Assembly (NCBI GenBank): GCA_902784025.1
Contig: CACZTF010000140.1
Coordinates: 1 to 7,286 of the forward strand
From: an uncultured Lachnospiraceae bacterium
GTDB lineage: Bacteria > Bacillota > Clostridia > Lachnospirales > Lachnospiraceae
Direction of reading: 5' to 3'
Length of the DNA stretch: 7,286 nucleotides
Shown here: positions 1 through 6,677 of the stretch, piece after piece
Layout: each line of letters begins with the position of its first letter
Position numbering within the stretch: the stretch's first letter is position 1
The notes under the pieces: generated by a model
Seen by the model: only the letters and a program-made list of their open reading frames with translations
The model's database searches: none
Told to the model about the DNA's origin: nothing
Translations under genes and position numbers: made by a program

Positions 1-77
1 TAGGTATTACGGCAGGGGCTTCAACCCCGAATAACATAATCCAGGAGGTTTACACCAGTGTCAGAAGAGAGTTTTGA
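1..77 (+). CDS. ispH: IspH (HMB-PP reductase), C-terminal end only
   Basis: This is the 3' end of a gene cut by the left edge. The frame beginning at base 3 reads GITAGASTPNNII, then QEVYTSVRREF and a TGA at 75-77. TAGASTP is the conserved C-terminal signature of 4-hydroxy-3-methylbut-2-enyl diphosphate reductase. The serine in GAST (codon 21-23) corresponds to the active-site serine that contacts the substrate diphosphate in characterised IspH enzymes. IspH is a 4Fe-4S enzyme that makes IPP and DMAPP in the last step of the MEP isoprenoid pathway; its cluster cysteines lie outside the window. The last 20 bases overlap the next gene in another frame, and that gene's ribosome binding site lies inside ispH, so the two are probably translationally coupled. 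The identification rests on about 25 residues, but these are highly characteristic. Confidence 0.88.
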   Translation, partial: GITAGASTPNNIIQEVYTSVRREF

Positions 78-1362
78 GGAGTTATTAGAAAATGAGGGCA
101 GTTTTAAGACTGTCCGTGTAGGAGAAACTGTTAAAGGTACAGTGCTCGATGTTAAGGATAATGAGATCGTTCTTAATATTGGTTATAAGTCAGATGGCAT
201 AATAGCCAAAAGTGAGTATACAGCTGATCCGGATGCTGATCTTAAGTCACTTGTTTCACCGGGAGACGAGATCAGGGCTAAAGTTTTGAAGGTGAATGAC
301 GGAGACGGTCAGGTACAGCTTTCTTATAAAAGAATGCGTCAGGAGACCGGTAATCCTAAGCTCGAGCAGGCTTTTGAAAATAAAGAGGTACTTACGGCTA
401 AGGTTACCCAGGTTGTAAAAGGCGGTCTGAATGTAACAGTAGATGAGACCAGGGTATTTATACCGGCAAGCCTCGTATCTGATTCATTTGTCAGAGATCT
501 GTCTGTTTATGCAGATCAGGATGTTGAGTTTATCATTTCCGAGTATAACCCCAAGGAAAGAAGGATCATCGGTAACTGCAAAGAGATAATAGTCGAAAAG
601 AAAAAGGCTCTTAAGGATGAGCTTCTTGCAAAGATCAATTCCGGAGACAGGATCAAAGGTACAGTTAAAAATGTTACTGATTTCGGAGCATTTATCGATC
701 TTGGCGGCGTTGACGGACTGCTTCATATTTCAGAGATGTCCTGGGGCAGGACAGAAAGTCCTAAGAAGCTCTTTAAGGTAGGTGATGAGGTAGAATGCCT
801 TATCAAAGAGGTAAACGGAGAAAAGATCGCACTCAGTGTTAAGTTCCCGGAGACAAATCCCTGGAATGCGGCATCCTCAAAGTATGTTGCCGGCAGTATA
901 GTAAAGGGTACGGTTGCGAGGATGACTGATTTCGGTGCTTTCATACAGCTTGAGGATGGTATTGATGCACTTCTTCATGTATCCCAGATATCAAAAGAGC
1001 ATGTTGGAAAGCCTGCAGATGTACTTTCTATAGGTCAGGAGATAGAAGCAAAGGTTGTAGACTTTAATCCTGAAGAAAAGAAAATCAGTCTCAGTATCAA
1101 GCAGGCTAATATAGAGCTTAAGAAGAAAGAAGATACAGATACTGTATACAACACTGATAATCCTCAGGCAGAGTCCTCTTCTGAAGAAACAGCAGAAGCG
1201 CCTTCAGAGACTGAAGAAAGTGCACCTGCGGCAGCGGCTGCTGATACAGCAGCAGAAACCGAAGCTCCTGCTCAGGAAGCAGCAGCTGAAGAGACAGAAA
1301 CTACTGAAGAGGAACATAAGAATCCCCTTCAGAATGCTGAAAACAGCGGAATCCCTGATTGA
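58..1362 (+). CDS. rpsA: S1 RNA-binding domain protein (30S ribosomal protein S1 type), four S1 repeats
   Basis: The 434-residue protein has four S1 (OB-fold) RNA-binding repeats at about residues 18-92, 110-178, 195-264 and 279-348. Repeats 3 and 4 are the most canonical (TDFGAFIDL then DGLLHIS; TDFGAFIQL then DALLHVS). Repeats 1 and 2 are more divergent. Residues about 352-434 form an acidic tail rich in Ala, Glu and Thr, probably disordered. Four repeats match the short S1 homologues of Firmicutes rather than the six-repeat S1 of Proteobacteria, so a role as an mRNA-binding translation factor or ribosome-associated protein is likely, but essential S1 function is not assured. The start is GTG: AGGAGG at 43-48 sits 9 bases upstream, and a stop in this frame at 37-39 prevents any extension. 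It overlaps ispH, with which it is often adjacent or fused in Clostridia. An intrinsic terminator follows. Confidence 0.93.
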   Translation: MSEESFEELLENEGSFKTVRVGETVKGTVLDVKDNEIVLNIGYKSDGIIAKSEYTADPDADLKSLVSPGDEIRAKVLKVNDGDGQVQLSYKRMRQETGNPKLEQAFENKEVLTAKVTQVVKGGLNVTVDETRVFIPASLVSDSFVRDLSVYADQDVEFIISEYNPKERRIIGNCKEIIVEKKKALKDELLAKINSGDRIKGTVKNVTDFGAFIDLGGVDGLLHISEMSWGRTESPKKLFKVGDEVECLIKEVNGEKIALSVKFPETNPWNAASSKYVAGSIVKGTVARMTDFGAFIQLEDGIDALLHVSQISKEHVGKPADVLSIGQEIEAKVVDFNPEEKKISLSIKQANIELKKKEDTDTVYNTDNPQAESSSEETAEAPSETEESAPAAAAADTAAETEAPAQEAAAEETETTEEEHKNPLQNAENSGIPD

Positions 1363-1390
1363 TCAAACCGCTATTTTAAATTATTCAAAG

Positions 1391-1419
1391 ATGGAGCCTT
1401 TCAAGGCTTCATTTTTTTA
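1391..1419 (+). terminator. Intrinsic terminator after rpsA
   Basis: An 8-bp stem (TGGAGCCT at 1392-1399 with AGGCTTCA at 1404-1411, one G-U pair) closes a TTCA tetraloop and is followed at once by seven Ts (1412-1418). It lies 29 bases after the rpsA stop codon and should end the ispH-rpsA transcript. Confidence 0.88.
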
Positions 1420-1449
1420 TATTACTTGTTTTATTAGAAGTTTTAAATG

Positions 1450-1481
1450 AAAAGATTTATATAATTAAGCAATCTTTTTTT
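1450..1481 (+). terminator. Possible second, weak AT-rich hairpin with T-run
   Basis: AAAAGATT (1450-1457) and AATCTTTT (1471-1478) can pair across a 13-base AT-rich loop, and the T-run continues to 1481. The stem has a single G-C pair, so it would be weak. It may be a back-up terminator behind the stronger one, or chance in AT-rich DNA. Confidence 0.3.
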
Positions 1482-1980
1482 ATCTGTTTATCAATATTCT
1501 TATTTTTCTGACTGACTTTTTTTAAATTCCAGTGTTTAAGCGGATTTTGGTAATAAGATGATCAAATGTTCATTATTTACTGTTTTTTTATTTTTATGAT
1601 GAAATATTGTGCATTGTGCAATATGCATAAAAGTGGAATTGTGTGTATTAAAAAAAGATCATTTTATCCACTGTTTTATTTGAGTTATCCCCTAAAAAAG
1701 TGGATAAGTATACGCAATTTTGCGTTATCCCCTAACTTATCCACATTATCCACATTTTAAAATGGGGAAATGCACAATAACTTGCGAACAGTATTTTTGT
1801 CAGCCTACACAAAAAGTTAAAAATGCATAAAAAAAACAATGCGGGGTATTGACAAGTTTTAGTTGCTGATATTCGTGGTGATGATCATATGGGAATATGA
1901 CACATGAAAAAAGGACTTGATCATGATTACCGAAAAACAGAGGAAATAAAAATATAAATGCAGGCAGATAAAAATAATAA
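1482..1980. other. Long AT-rich spacer between rpsA and aspS, no supported gene
   Basis: No open frame here has both a ribosome binding site and protein-like composition; the longest (64 codons from 1566) is rich in Phe, Ile, Leu and Tyr, as expected from random AT-rich DNA. The 1410-1660 part is very T-rich on the + strand. The middle holds the DnaA-box-like cluster described separately, flanked by short repeats: TTGTGCA twice in tandem (1607-1620), its inverse TGCACAA (1771-1777), and TGCATAAAA at 1624 and again at 1824. The 1860-1930 part has small inverted repeats (TCATAT/ATATGA at 1885-1900, ATGATCA/TGATCAT at 1881-1924). No T-box specifier or T-box sequence is visible ahead of aspS. Confidence 0.75.
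1664..1754. promoter_or_regulatory. Cluster of six DnaA-box-like 9-mers
   Basis: Two perfect consensus DnaA boxes, TTATCCACA, lie head to tail with no gap at 1737-1745 and 1746-1754. One-mismatch versions (TTATCCACT) lie at 1664-1672 on the + strand and 1699-1707 on the - strand. TTATCCCCT occurs at 1685-1693 and 1725-1733, two mismatches each. Between the last - and + boxes is a perfect inverted repeat, ACGCAA-TT-TTGCGT (1712-1725). DnaA-ATP binds such 9-mers at replication origins, at titration or reactivation sites, and in some promoters. The neighbours are rpsA and aspS, not dnaA, dnaN or rpmH, so I call it a DnaA-binding cluster and leave its role open. The sites are seen directly; binding is inferred. 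Confidence 0.65.
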
Positions 1981-2009
1981 TTGAAACTTACATCATTTTA
2001 TAATACAAT
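1981..2009 (+). promoter_or_regulatory. Putative sigma-A promoter of aspS
   Basis: TTGAAA (1981-1986) and TACAAT (2004-2009) are separated by 17 bases, a good vegetative promoter. Transcription would start near 2016, leaving a leader of about 100 bases before the aspS start. A 7-bp perfect inverted repeat (AATACAC at 2007-2013, GTGTATT at 2019-2025) overlaps the -10 box and likely start site; it could be an operator or a 5' hairpin. An overlapping TATAAT at 1999-2004 lacks a -35 at the right distance. Confidence 0.6.
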
Positions 2010-2115
2010 ACACAGTTAGTGTATTTAAGAGTATAGAGAAACCATATCTGAAGGCTTTTTGTTTTTTATCAAGACAGAAGTTGTCATGGAACGCAGTATG
2101 AGAATGGAGGTAATT

Positions 2116-3924
2116 ATGTCTGAGTTGATGACCGGACTGAAACGCAGCTGCAGGTGTGCGGAAGTTTCTGCAGAAGACATAGGGAAAAATGTAACCCTGA
2201 TGGGATGGGTGCAAAAAAGAAGGAACCTCGGAACTATTATATTTGTGGATCTGAGGGACAGAAGCGGACTGATACAGGTTCTTTTTGATGAAACGGCTTT
2301 GGATAAAGAGATCTTTGAAAAGGCATATTCCATAAGAAACGAATATGTGCTTGCTGTTACCGGAGAGGTTGCAAAGAGAAGCGGTGAGGTAAACAAAAAT
2401 CTTAAGACAGGTGAAATTGAGATACTTGCAAAGGATCTGCGTATACTGTCTGAGGCAGAAACGCCCCCCTTTCCCATTGAGCCGGGGATAGATACAAAGG
2501 AAGAGGTACGTCTTAAGTACAGGACAATGGATCTGAGACGTGCTGATATACAGAATAATCTGATCATGAGAAGTCGTGTAACCCAGCTTATGAGGCATTT
2601 TCTTTGTGAGAATGAGGGTTTTTTAGAGATAGAGACACCTATGCTGACCAAAAGCACTCCTGAGGGAGCAAGGGACTATCTTGTTCCCAGCAGGGTACAC
2701 CCGGGACATTTTTATGCCCTGCCCCAGTCTCCCCAGCTTTTCAAGCAGATGCTCATGGCCTCCGGGTATGACAGGTATATGCAGATCGCCCGTTGCTTCA
2801 GGGATGAGGATCTGCGTGCTGACAGGCAGCCTGAATTTACGCAGATGGATATGGAGATGTCCTTTGTTACTGCTGAGGATGTAATGGATGTCACCGAAAG
2901 GCTGGCTGCTTACATTTTTAAAGAGGTATTAGGGGTAAATGTGACACTTCCCCTTCCCCGTATGACCTGGCGTGAGGCTATGGACAGGTTCGGATCTGAC
3001 AAACCGGACGTTCGTTTCGGTATGGAGCTTAAAGATGTCTCAGAGCAGGTGAAGGACTGTGGTTTCGGCGTTTTTACGGGAGCTATAGAAAACGGCGGGT
3101 CAGTCAGGGCTATAAATGCCAAGGGCTTCGGAGACATGTCCAGGAAGCAGATAGATGCGCTGGTAGAATTTGCCAGGGGATGTGAAGCAAAGGGTCTTGC
3201 ATATATACAGATACAGCCTGACGGAACTCAGAAGTCTTCCTTTGCAAAGTTTATGAGCGAAGAGGAGATGAATGGTCTTATTACTGCCCTTGAGGGAGAG
3301 CCGGGAGACCTTCTCCTGTTTGCGGCAGACAGGGATAAGATAGTATTTAATGTGCTGGGAGCCCTCAGACTTGAGCTGGCAGACAGACAGGGACTCAGAA
3401 AGCCGGATGAGTACGCATTCCTTTGGGTAACGGAATTTCCCCAATTTGAGTGGTCGGATGAAGAAGAGCGCTTTGCAGCCATGCACCATCCCTTTACAAT
3501 GCCGTTAGAAGAGGATCTGGACAAGCTGGATACAGACCTGGGAAATGTAAGGGCAAAGGCCTATGACATAGTGCTGAACGGTATAGAGCTGGGTGGCGGA
3601 AGCGAGCGTATCTACCGCCCGGACATACAGGAACGGATGTTTAAAGCTCTCGGCATAGATGAGGAAACTGCAAATGAAAAGTTCGGATTCCTGCTTGAAG
3701 CATTTAAATACGGCGTACCGCCCCATGCAGGTCTTGCCATCGGTTTGGACAGACTGATCATGCTCATGACCGGTGCAGAGAGTATAAGGGACGTTATCGC
3801 ATTCCCCAAGGTTAAAGATGCATCATGCCTGCTCACAGGTGCTCCGGATACGGTGGACGGAAAGCAGTTGGAGGAGCTGGGTGTTAAGGTTACGGACAGT
3901 TCCGGTGGTAAAAATACTCCTTAA
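2116..3924 (+). CDS. aspS: Aspartyl-tRNA synthetase (bacterial type, class II)
   Basis: The 602-residue enzyme charges tRNA-Asp with aspartate in the cytoplasm. The N-terminal OB-fold anticodon-binding domain spans about residues 15-110 (GWVQKRRNLG, FVDLRDRSG). The class II catalytic core follows: motif 1 region near ETPML (173-177), motif 2 FRDEDLRADRQPEFTQ (228-243), and motif 3 GLAIGLDRL (539-547). The bacterial GAD insertion lies at about 285-420. Length is normal for the family. Leu38 in RRNLG occupies the position that is Leu in discriminating AspRS and His in known non-discriminating ones, so it probably charges only tRNA-Asp; this is inference. The start is the ATG at 2116, with GGAGG at 2106-2110 five bases upstream. 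The frame is open for 19 more codons to an ATG at 2059, but that has no ribosome binding site and adds non-conserved residues. Confidence 0.97.
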   Translation: MSELMTGLKRSCRCAEVSAEDIGKNVTLMGWVQKRRNLGTIIFVDLRDRSGLIQVLFDETALDKEIFEKAYSIRNEYVLAVTGEVAKRSGEVNKNLKTGEIEILAKDLRILSEAETPPFPIEPGIDTKEEVRLKYRTMDLRRADIQNNLIMRSRVTQLMRHFLCENEGFLEIETPMLTKSTPEGARDYLVPSRVHPGHFYALPQSPQLFKQMLMASGYDRYMQIARCFRDEDLRADRQPEFTQMDMEMSFVTAEDVMDVTERLAAYIFKEVLGVNVTLPLPRMTWREAMDRFGSDKPDVRFGMELKDVSEQVKDCGFGVFTGAIENGGSVRAINAKGFGDMSRKQIDALVEFARGCEAKGLAYIQIQPDGTQKSSFAKFMSEEEMNGLITALEGEPGDLLLFAADRDKIVFNVLGALRLELADRQGLRKPDEYAFLWVTEFPQFEWSDEEERFAAMHHPFTMPLEEDLDKLDTDLGNVRAKAYDIVLNGIELGGGSERIYRPDIQERMFKALGIDEETANEKFGFLLEAFKYGVPPHAGLAIGLDRLIMLMTGAESIRDVIAFPKVKDASCLLTGAPDTVDGKQLEELGVKVTDSSGGKNTP

Positions 3925-3946
3925 TATTTAAGGAAATTTGATAAAT

Positions 3947-4041
3947 GATATCATTATGAAGCAAAATGCAGCCCGGGTTAGAAATCTCCCTAAATGGTAT
4001 ATTTAAAAGATTTTTCGGGTTAAAGCCTTCATGATGATATT
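3947..4041 (+). repeat. Imperfect long inverted repeat / possible structured RNA between aspS and the femX-like gene
   Basis: Bases 3947-3961 can pair with 4027-4041 in a 15-bp stem with two G-U pairs (GATATCATTATGAAG with CTTCATGATGATATT). Inside, AGCCCG (from about 3970) can pair with CGGGTT (4016-4021), and AGAAATCT with AGATTTTT, leaving an AT-rich apical loop. The result is a long bulged hairpin filling most of the 153-bp spacer. The inner AGATTTTT gives it some terminator character, but the T-run is short and is followed by paired bases. It could be a processing or attenuation structure, a small RNA, or a remnant of a miniature repeat. The outer arms are seen directly; the folding is unverified. 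Confidence 0.45.
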
Positions 4042-4077
4042 GGATAAGTATTATAAATAAACATAAAGGAGGCTTAC

Positions 4078-5079
4078 ATGCCTATATTGGATAAAAACGA
4101 CCAAAATGCTGCGGCAAGGTATAATGAATTTGTACGAAATTCACCATATACCCACACCATGCAGGATATGAACTGGGCAAAGGTAAAAAACAACTGGAGC
4201 AGCGATTACGTCTATATAGAGGAAAACGGTAAGATAAAAGCAGCTATGTCCGTACTGGGGATCAAAGCCGTGGATGATAAGACTTTTCTGTATGCCCCGA
4301 GAGGGCCGGTTTCAGACTTTTATGATATAGAGACAACCAAGAAACTGATAGAAGAGGCAAGACCACTGTTTGACAAGTACAATGCCTTTCTTCTGAGGAT
4401 GGACCCTTGTGTAAAGAAAGATGAGGAACTTGCTGAAAAGTACAGGGCTGAAGGTTTTAAGTTCAGGGCTGACGGAACTGAGATCCATTCATTTTCAAAT
4501 CCCAGATACGAGATCATGCTCACTATCAAAGATAAGACCACGGATGAGATCAGATCAGGGTTCAACTCTATGACCAAGCGTCATATCAAAGCTTCGGAGA
4601 AAAACGGAGTGAAGAACAGATACGGCAGATCCCGGGAAGACATAGATACATTTTTCGGGCTTCATAAGGAAATGGCAGATCGTCAGGGAATAACATACAG
4701 ACCTAAAGAATACTTTGAGAGACTGGTGGATGCCTTTCCCGAACTCAGGATATACACCTCGGAGTACGATGGGGAGATCATAGGTGCGATGATGGGACTT
4801 CCCTACGGAGACCGTATGTGGTATGTCTACGGAGGTACCAAGACCATGAGGGGTGCGAAGGTTTCCCCCGGATATCTTCTCATATGGGATCTGATCAGGT
4901 GGGGCGTTGAGCTGGGGCTGGATTACTTCAATATGGGAGGGACCTATTCCCTTGATATGGAGGACGGTCTTTTCTTTTTCAAGCACGGTTTCTGTAAAGC
5001 AGATGAACCATTTGTGTGGGTAGGAGAACTGGATGTAGTGCTTGATGAGGATACTTACGGTAGATTTATCGGTAAATGA
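4078..5079 (+). CDS. FemX/FemAB-family peptidoglycan aminoacyltransferase
   Basis: The 333-residue protein has the two tandem GNAT-like folds of the Fem family. These cytoplasmic enzymes move an amino acid from aminoacyl-tRNA onto the stem peptide of a peptidoglycan precursor. Family marks include MNWAKVKNNW (31-40), YAPRGPV (72-78), SMTKRHIKASEKNGV (164-178), YFNMGG (283-288) and FFKHGF (300-305). Lys302 sits where the catalytic-site lysine of Weissella FemX lies; that assignment is by pattern, not alignment. The size matches FemX (about 335 residues), and the coiled-coil arm of FemA is absent. There is no signal peptide. The start ATG has AAAGGAGG at 4065-4072, five bases upstream. The gene lies 153 bp after aspS with no obvious strong promoter, so it may be partly co-transcribed. 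The amino acid transferred (Gly, Ala, Ser or other) cannot be read from the sequence, and some family members modify other acceptors. Confidence 0.87.
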   Translation: MPILDKNDQNAAARYNEFVRNSPYTHTMQDMNWAKVKNNWSSDYVYIEENGKIKAAMSVLGIKAVDDKTFLYAPRGPVSDFYDIETTKKLIEEARPLFDKYNAFLLRMDPCVKKDEELAEKYRAEGFKFRADGTEIHSFSNPRYEIMLTIKDKTTDEIRSGFNSMTKRHIKASEKNGVKNRYGRSREDIDTFFGLHKEMADRQGITYRPKEYFERLVDAFPELRIYTSEYDGEIIGAMMGLPYGDRMWYVYGGTKTMRGAKVSPGYLLIWDLIRWGVELGLDYFNMGGTYSLDMEDGLFFFKHGFCKADEPFVWVGELDVVLDEDTYGRFIGK

Positions 5080-5202
5080 TATATTAAAGTGTAATGATAC
5101 TTCAGGCTCACAGATATATGGCCGTTGCTGTCATCAATAGGAATGAGAGTTCCCGGCAAAGTTTTGCGGCAAAAAGTTTCTTAAACAGTAATTACAAAAC
5201 AG

Positions 5203-5232
5203 TTGATATTATAAGGCACATTGTTATATAAT
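5203..5232 (+). promoter_or_regulatory. Putative sigma-A promoter of glyA
   Basis: TTGATA (5203-5208) and a perfect TATAAT (5227-5232) are 18 bases apart. Transcription would start near 5239, giving a 5' leader of about 65 AT-rich bases. That leader is too short for a glycine or folate riboswitch, and none of their signatures is seen. Confidence 0.7.
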
Positions 5233-5304
5233 ACATAGTTGGATTTTAAAAGACATTTTATATACAGATATATTATATATGATATTTACGGAGGATTAAT
5301 TTAG

Positions 5305-6543
5305 ATGTACTCATTTGATCTTATAAAGGAATATGATCCTGTTATCGCAACAGCAATGCAGGATGAGATAAACAGACAGAGGTCTCACATAGAGCTTATC
5401 GCATCGGAAAACCTGGTAAGTGAAGCAGTGATGGCAGCTATGGGAAGTCCGCTTACGAACAAATATGCAGAAGGCTATCCCGGAAAGCGCTATTACGGCG
5501 GTTGTGAATTCGTGGATGTTGTTGAGACACAGGCTATAGAACGTGCAAAGGAGCTTTTCGGATGCACATATGCTAATGTCCAGCCGCATTCAGGTGCCCA
5601 GGCAAATTTTGCAGTATGTTATGCTCTTTGCCGTCCCGGAGATACCATAATGGGTATGAGCCTTGACTGTGGCGGACATCTTTCCCATGGTTCACCGGCT
5701 AATGTTTCCGGAGATTATTTCAATATCGTTCCTTATGGGGTAAATGATGAAGGGTTCATTGATTATGATGAGGTAAGGCGTCTTGCGACAGAGAATAAAC
5801 CCAAGATGATAATAGCAGGTGCCAGTGCTTATGCAAGGACTATCGATTTTGCAAAGTTCAGGGAGATAGCTGATGAAGTCGGTGCTTTCCTTTTGGTAGA
5901 TATGGCGCATATTGCAGGTCTTGTAGCAGGAGGAGCACATCCCAGCCCTATACCCCACGCTCATGTGGTAACAACAACTACCCATAAGACACTCAGAGGT
6001 CCCAGAGGCGGTCTTATCCTTTCTTCAGAGGAATTTGCTACAGAGCATAAGCTGAATAAATCTGTATTCCCGGGAACCCAGGGCGGTCCACTTATGCATG
6101 TTATTGCCTCAAAAGCAGTATGCTTTAAAGAAGCTCTTGAGCCGGCATTCAAAACATATGCAGAAAGTATAGTAAAGAATGCGGCAGCTCTTTGTGAAGG
6201 TCTTCAGAGTCGCGGCTTCGATATAGTTTCGGGAGGCACTGACAATCATCTCATGTTAGTAGACCTTGTGAAGCTCGGCAAGACAGGAAAAGAGGTAGAA
6301 GCCGTACTTGATGCCGTAAATATAACATGTAATAAAAACACCATTCCCAACGATCCCCAGTCACCCTTCGTGACCAGCGGTATACGTCTCGGAACGGCAG
6401 CAGTTACAGCAAGAGGTTTTGATACAGATGATTGTGACAGAACAGCTGAAGCTATAAAGCTTGCCATTATAGACGAAAAGCCTGATGAAGCAAAGGCTAT
6501 TGTAAAAGAGCTTACTGACAGACACCCTCTTTATGAGGACTGA
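5305..6543 (+). CDS. glyA: Serine hydroxymethyltransferase
   Basis: The 412-residue cytoplasmic PLP enzyme interconverts serine plus tetrahydrofolate with glycine plus 5,10-methylene-tetrahydrofolate, the main source of one-carbon units and glycine. The PLP lysine is Lys228 in VVTTTTHKTLRGPRGG (221-236). Other expected active-site residues are present one position before their E. coli numbers: Glu56 and Tyr64 (YAEGYPGKRYY), Asp199 and His202 (LLVDMAHIAG), and Arg361 (SGIRLGTAA). The length is close to the usual 410-420 residues and the protein looks intact. The start ATG has GGAGG at 5290-5294, ten bases upstream. A promoter precedes it and a strong terminator follows, so it looks monocistronic. 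Glycine from this enzyme could supply tRNA-Gly for the upstream FemX-like protein, but this link is speculative. Confidence 0.97.
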   Translation: MYSFDLIKEYDPVIATAMQDEINRQRSHIELIASENLVSEAVMAAMGSPLTNKYAEGYPGKRYYGGCEFVDVVETQAIERAKELFGCTYANVQPHSGAQANFAVCYALCRPGDTIMGMSLDCGGHLSHGSPANVSGDYFNIVPYGVNDEGFIDYDEVRRLATENKPKMIIAGASAYARTIDFAKFREIADEVGAFLLVDMAHIAGLVAGGAHPSPIPHAHVVTTTTHKTLRGPRGGLILSSEEFATEHKLNKSVFPGTQGGPLMHVIASKAVCFKEALEPAFKTYAESIVKNAAALCEGLQSRGFDIVSGGTDNHLMLVDLVKLGKTGKEVEAVLDAVNITCNKNTIPNDPQSPFVTSGIRLGTAAVTARGFDTDDCDRTAEAIKLAIIDEKPDEAKAIVKELTDRHPLYED

Positions 6544-6566
6544 TCATATATACAGTCATTTTTCGG

Positions 6567-6594
6567 AACAACCTGCATTTTTGCAGGTTGTTTT
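6567..6594 (+). terminator. Intrinsic terminator after glyA
   Basis: A perfect 11-bp stem (AACAACCTGCA at 6567-6577 with TGCAGGTTGTT at 6582-6592) closes a TTTT loop and runs into TTTTG. It begins 24 bases after the glyA stop. The T-tract is short, but the stem is strong. Confidence 0.85.
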
Positions 6595-6677
6595 GTGACT
6601 TTCAGACATTTTTAAATGACTTTACTGATCTTTGAACCGGTAATAGATCATATCCGGACGGAAGGATTAACATGTTC

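Noticed and set aside
1220..1450. Overlapping + strand frame across the end of rpsA
   Set aside because: It is a shadow of the repetitive Glu/Ala codons of the rpsA tail and ends beyond the terminator.
1566..1760. 64-codon open frame in the rpsA-aspS spacer
   Set aside because: It has no ribosome binding site, its composition is biased towards Phe/Ile/Leu/Tyr as expected of AT-rich DNA, and it runs across the DnaA-box cluster.
1849..1875. TTGACA as a -35 box for a promoter in the spacer
   Set aside because: No -10-like hexamer lies 16-18 bases downstream.
1904..1957. 17-codon frame MKKGLDHDYRKTEEIKI
   Set aside because: It is too short, with no ribosome binding site or recognisable feature.
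2059..2115. In-frame 19-codon extension of aspS
   Set aside because: There is no ribosome binding site before 2059, whereas ATG 2116 has GGAGG at five bases and gives the normal family N-terminus.
1993..2657. Long - strand frames opposite aspS (about 200 codons each)
   Set aside because: They are antisense shadows of the strongly supported aspS gene, without start signals or family resemblance.
5094..5231. 45-codon open frame between the femX-like gene and glyA
   Set aside because: It has no ribosome binding site, and its stop falls inside the glyA -10 box. The spacer is better explained as regulatory DNA.
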